A stretch of DNA of 43,904 nucleotides from Rhodobacteraceae bacterium HTCC2083 (GTDB lineage: Bacteria > Pseudomonadota > Alphaproteobacteria > Rhodobacterales > Rhodobacteraceae): the NCBI GenBank assembly GCA_000156115.1, contig DS995277.1:1-43904 (forward strand), written 5' to 3'. Of the stretch, positions 41,694 to 43,904 are shown piece after piece. Position 1 is the stretch's first letter. The number at the start of each line of letters is the position of its first letter. A program made the translations under genes and the position numbers. The notes beneath the pieces are model-generated. The model was given only the letters and a program-made list of their open reading frames with translations. It did not search any database and had not been told where the DNA came from.

Positions 41694-43211
41694 CTACCGT
41701 TGTTGGCTGTCGTGAAAGTCGTGATCTTCTTGCGGCTGATGTGCGCGGTATTCTTTGAACAGGGTTCGCAAATGCAAGGCCAAACCCAGCAAGATGATCA
41801 CGAACAGAATAAACGTAATGGGTCGATCAATCATATCGAGCGGTGATTTGAGGCGGGGCATCGCAGAACGGAGTTTGACCTCCATAATGCCACCCAGAAC
41901 CATGCCTAGAATGATGGGCACGATCGGCAGATTCAAGCGTTTTAGAACAAGGCCCAAGATACCGAAGGTTGCCGCAATCATGCAATCTGTCAGCGAATTG
42001 CGCAGGCTATAGACCCCAACAAAGGACAGGATCAAAATCATCATGCCAAGAAAACGGGTCGGAACACGCATGACTTTCGTCAGCAGGTTGGTTGAGAACA
42101 GCAAGAACACCATAACAATGACATTCAACGCAATCAGTGCGAAATATAGGCCATACACCAGATCGATATTATTCTGGAAAAGTTGCGGTCCTGGAATGAC
42201 ATTGTGCACATAAAATACTGACAACATCATTGCTGTTAGGGCTTCCCCCGGAATGCCAAGGGCAAGCAAAGGAATCATCGCCGCGGCGGGCACCGCATTG
42301 TTTGCTGCTTCAGATGCGATCAATCCCTCGGGAGCGCCTTTGCCAAATGTCTCGGGAGATTTGGAAGTTTTTTGTGCGTATGTGTAGCTCATGAATTGGG
42401 CGGTGAATTCGCCTGTTCCGGGGATCATCCCAAGGATCACACCAAAGCTGGAGGCGACCGTTGCGACACGTTTGTGCTTCATCAATTCGCGTATACCCAC
42501 AGACATGCGCCCTTTTACAGGTTTGGCATCAGGGCTGCTATCTGGATTGCCGAGCAAGAAAAACGCCTGAGACAGCGCGAACAATCCCAGCACGACAACG
42601 ATCAGGTTCACGCCAGAACTGAGAAAGGAATAATCGAACGTATAGCGCTGCGTGTAGGTCACTGCGTCCAGCCCGATGGTTTGCAAGAAAATACCAAACA
42701 TTGCCAACATTCCCGCCGCAAAAATTTGACCGCGATGGGCAAGGATCACAAGAATGACGCCCAGCAATGCCGCAAGAAAGATTTCGCGACTGCCAAACAT
42801 CGGGGCGACTAAAGCCAATACAGGAGACAGCAGGATCAGGCAAAGGATACCAAAAATGCCGCCCCAGAAGGACGCGGAATAGGCCAGTGACAGAGCACGA
42901 TGCCCCTCGCCCTTCTCGGTCATGGGATAGCCGTCATAAGACGTTAGTGCATTCACCGCAGTGCCCGGCGTGTTGATCAAGATCGCCGGAATCGCGCCGC
43001 CATACATTGACGATCCATAAATTCCGAGCAGCATCGTCAGGCCAACAATCGGATCAAGAGAGAAGGTTGCAGGCAGCAAGATCGCAATGGCGACCGCAGG
43101 GCCAACACCCGGGATCGCGCCGATGATGACACCACCGATGGACCCGATAAAGAGTGCGAGGATCACATCCCAGCGGGCCAGCATCTCTAGGCCAAGAAGT
43201 ATGTTTTCCAT
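41694..43211 (-). CDS. tctA: Tripartite tricarboxylate transporter permease, large subunit
   Basis: A 505-residue membrane protein, the TctA subunit of a TTT-family carboxylate transporter. It shows about a dozen hydrophobic segments and the two family signatures: GGVIIGAIPGVGPAVAIAIL (about 24-43) and its repeat GVILGMIPGTGEFTAQF, then the long motif with GAPEGLIASEAANNAVPAAA and IPLLALGIPG. The C-terminus is polar and cytoplasmic (RAHQPQEDHDFHDS). It lies 14 bases after tctB. With TctB it forms the ion-coupled permease that accepts the solute from the periplasmic TctC. Confidence 0.94.
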   Translation of the reverse strand: MENILLGLEMLARWDVILALFIGSIGGVIIGAIPGVGPAVAIAILLPATFSLDPIVGLTMLLGIYGSSMYGGAIPAILINTPGTAVNALTSYDGYPMTEKGEGHRALSLAYSASFWGGIFGILCLILLSPVLALVAPMFGSREIFLAALLGVILVILAHRGQIFAAGMLAMFGIFLQTIGLDAVTYTQRYTFDYSFLSSGVNLIVVVLGLFALSQAFFLLGNPDSSPDAKPVKGRMSVGIRELMKHKRVATVASSFGVILGMIPGTGEFTAQFMSYTYAQKTSKSPETFGKGAPEGLIASEAANNAVPAAAMIPLLALGIPGEALTAMMLSVFYVHNVIPGPQLFQNNIDLVYGLYFALIALNVIVMVFLLFSTNLLTKVMRVPTRFLGMMILILSFVGVYSLRNSLTDCMIAATFGILGLVLKRLNLPIVPIILGMVLGGIMEVKLRSAMPRLKSPLDMIDRPITFILFVIILLGLALHLRTLFKEYRAHQPQEDHDFHDSQQR

Positions 43212-43225
43212 TGCTTAGGATCCGA

Positions 43226-43765
43226 TCAGAAATAGGTCAACATGATTTGGCGCAGGCCGTCTGGCAGCACCTCATAGATCCGACCCGCGGGAAGATTAAC
43301 CTTCAGCAAGGTCTTGAACACAACAACAACGATAAATGAGGAGACGATAGCAGCACTGATCATTTTAGCATTGTGGTATCCTGATCGCAGGGTCAGCAAA
43401 ATCGCGAAAATGATCGTTGTGGGCAGGTAGCCTGCGTAGGGAACCGATGCGGCATAGGCTATAAACCAGCCGGCGTATTCGACGGATTTGATCCAATGCC
43501 AAACCTCGCGCCAGCGTCCTTCTATGCGTTCAGAAAAAGCAGAGCCCAGAAGGTGAAAAGCTGCAAAAACCGACATTGTACCTAGCGAAATGGCGGGCCA
43601 AAAGCGTGGTTGTGCGACAAGCTTGCCACGTGATTGATAGGCGGTTTGTTCAAATATTTGCGACAAAAGGAAGACCGAGAAGATAAGAACAATCCAGGCA
43701 AACACAATGTCTCCGGGGCGGCGATAGCGTTTGAAAAAGGATTGAAGCGTTTTAACGCGCGACAT
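43226..43765 (-). CDS. tctB: Tripartite tricarboxylate transporter, small subunit TctB
   Basis: A 179-residue membrane protein with four hydrophobic segments: IVFAWIVLIFSVFLLSQI, FWPAISLGTMSVFAAFHLLG, YAGWFIAYAASVPYAGYLP and MISAAIVSSFIVVVVFKTLL. This layout and the PRFWPAISLG block are typical of TctB. ATG 43765 is preceded by GGAAGG; an open frame upstream to 43885 is not supported. The gene lies between tctC and tctA, the standard order. Confidence 0.9.
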   Translation of the reverse strand: MSRVKTLQSFFKRYRRPGDIVFAWIVLIFSVFLLSQIFEQTAYQSRGKLVAQPRFWPAISLGTMSVFAAFHLLGSAFSERIEGRWREVWHWIKSVEYAGWFIAYAASVPYAGYLPTTIIFAILLTLRSGYHNAKMISAAIVSSFIVVVVFKTLLKVNLPAGRIYEVLPDGLRQIMLTYF

Positions 43766-43823
43766 GGTCAACCTTCCAGAAAGAGTGATCGGGCAACACA
43801 CACGCAGCCCGACCAAATTGAGA

Positions 43824-43904
43824 TTACTCAGCAAGCATCGCTTCGATACCGGCCATTGTCTCCATGTCTTTCTTGATCTGCTCAACCACTTCGCCAGCAG
43901 GTGC
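43824..43904 (-). CDS. tctC: Tripartite tricarboxylate transporter substrate-binding protein TctC, C-terminal end
   Basis: The last 26 codons of a TctC-type periplasmic binding protein, running off the right edge. It reads APAGEVVEQIKKDMETMAG and then IEAMLAE-stop, the usual closing helix of the family. It is identified mainly from the tctB and tctA genes that follow on the same strand. The bulk of the protein, including the ligand site, is outside the window. Confidence 0.75.
   Translation of the reverse strand, partial: APAGEVVEQIKKDMETMAGIEAMLAE

Noticed and set aside
1-43904. tRNA, rRNA and CRISPR arrays
   Set aside because: No cloverleaf-like sequence, rRNA block or regularly spaced repeat series was seen; the element ends also do not overlap a tRNA 3' end.

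Overview
The window looks like a piece of an alphaproteobacterial replicon, most likely from Rhodobacterales (Roseobacter group). The reasons are the mix of TRAP/TTT-type carboxylate transport, a paaZ-type phenylacetate module, tandem Glyco_tranf_2_4 glycosyltransferases and a rep-parA-parB block; this is an inference from gene content. The rep/par genes suggest the DNA is, or derives from, an extrachromosomal replicon (plasmid or chromid).

Layout. (1) 1-6336, plus strand: an IclR regulator broken by an in-frame TGA, two class III aminotransferases, an APH-fold kinase and a large FAD monooxygenase. The second aminotransferase plus the kinase resemble the hydroxylysine kinase / phospho-lyase pair. 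(2) 6333-12189: a phenylacetate module, tetR-paaK-paaI on the minus strand and paaZ-amidase on the plus strand. (3) 12207-13438: a fumarylacetoacetate-hydrolase-family gene and a divergent MaoC gene interrupted by an in-frame TAA. (4) 13435-16712, minus: two overlapping glycosyltransferases, one with two glycosyltransferase domains. A 44-residue stub of a methyltransferase-like gene (17007-17141) marks a breakpoint. (5) 17138-21327, minus: a replication-partition operon rep-parA-parB with galM attached by an ATGA overlap, two copies of a palindromic candidate centromere (parS), and a candidate antisense RNA opposite the rep leader. (6) 21931-25122, plus: a tightly overlapped pxpBCA (5-oxoprolinase) operon ending in the front half of a CaiB/BaiF CoA-transferase gene.

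(7) 25123-38264: a mosaic insertion of about 13.1 kb that splits the CoA-transferase gene; its rear half resumes at 38265-38905. The ends carry an imperfect 14-bp direct repeat and paired TACCAAC motifs at 12-bp spacing, next to a truncated P4-type integrase on the right. The left arm has an unknown gene, an AlpA-like DNA-binding protein and a primase-helicase of the VapE type that is cut off at its 3' end. Beyond that cut lie unrelated genes: an unrecognised two-gene unit with an internal repeat, a truncated IS3 element, a glycan cargo (glycosyltransferase-methyltransferase fusion, GT32-like transferase, sulfotransferase-like protein, galE), an IS1595-type transposase, and several gene stubs.

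(8) 38975-43904, minus: a tripartite tricarboxylate transporter (tctC partial, tctB, tctA), an aldehyde dehydrogenase and a Tm-1-like (UPF0261) protein, packed as one operon for uptake and oxidation of an unknown organic acid.

The strongest observations are the split CoA-transferase with reconstructable element ends, the duplicated parS-like palindrome, the candidate ctRNA, the two in-frame nonsense codons, and the kinase/phospho-lyase pair. No tRNA, rRNA or CRISPR array was seen.
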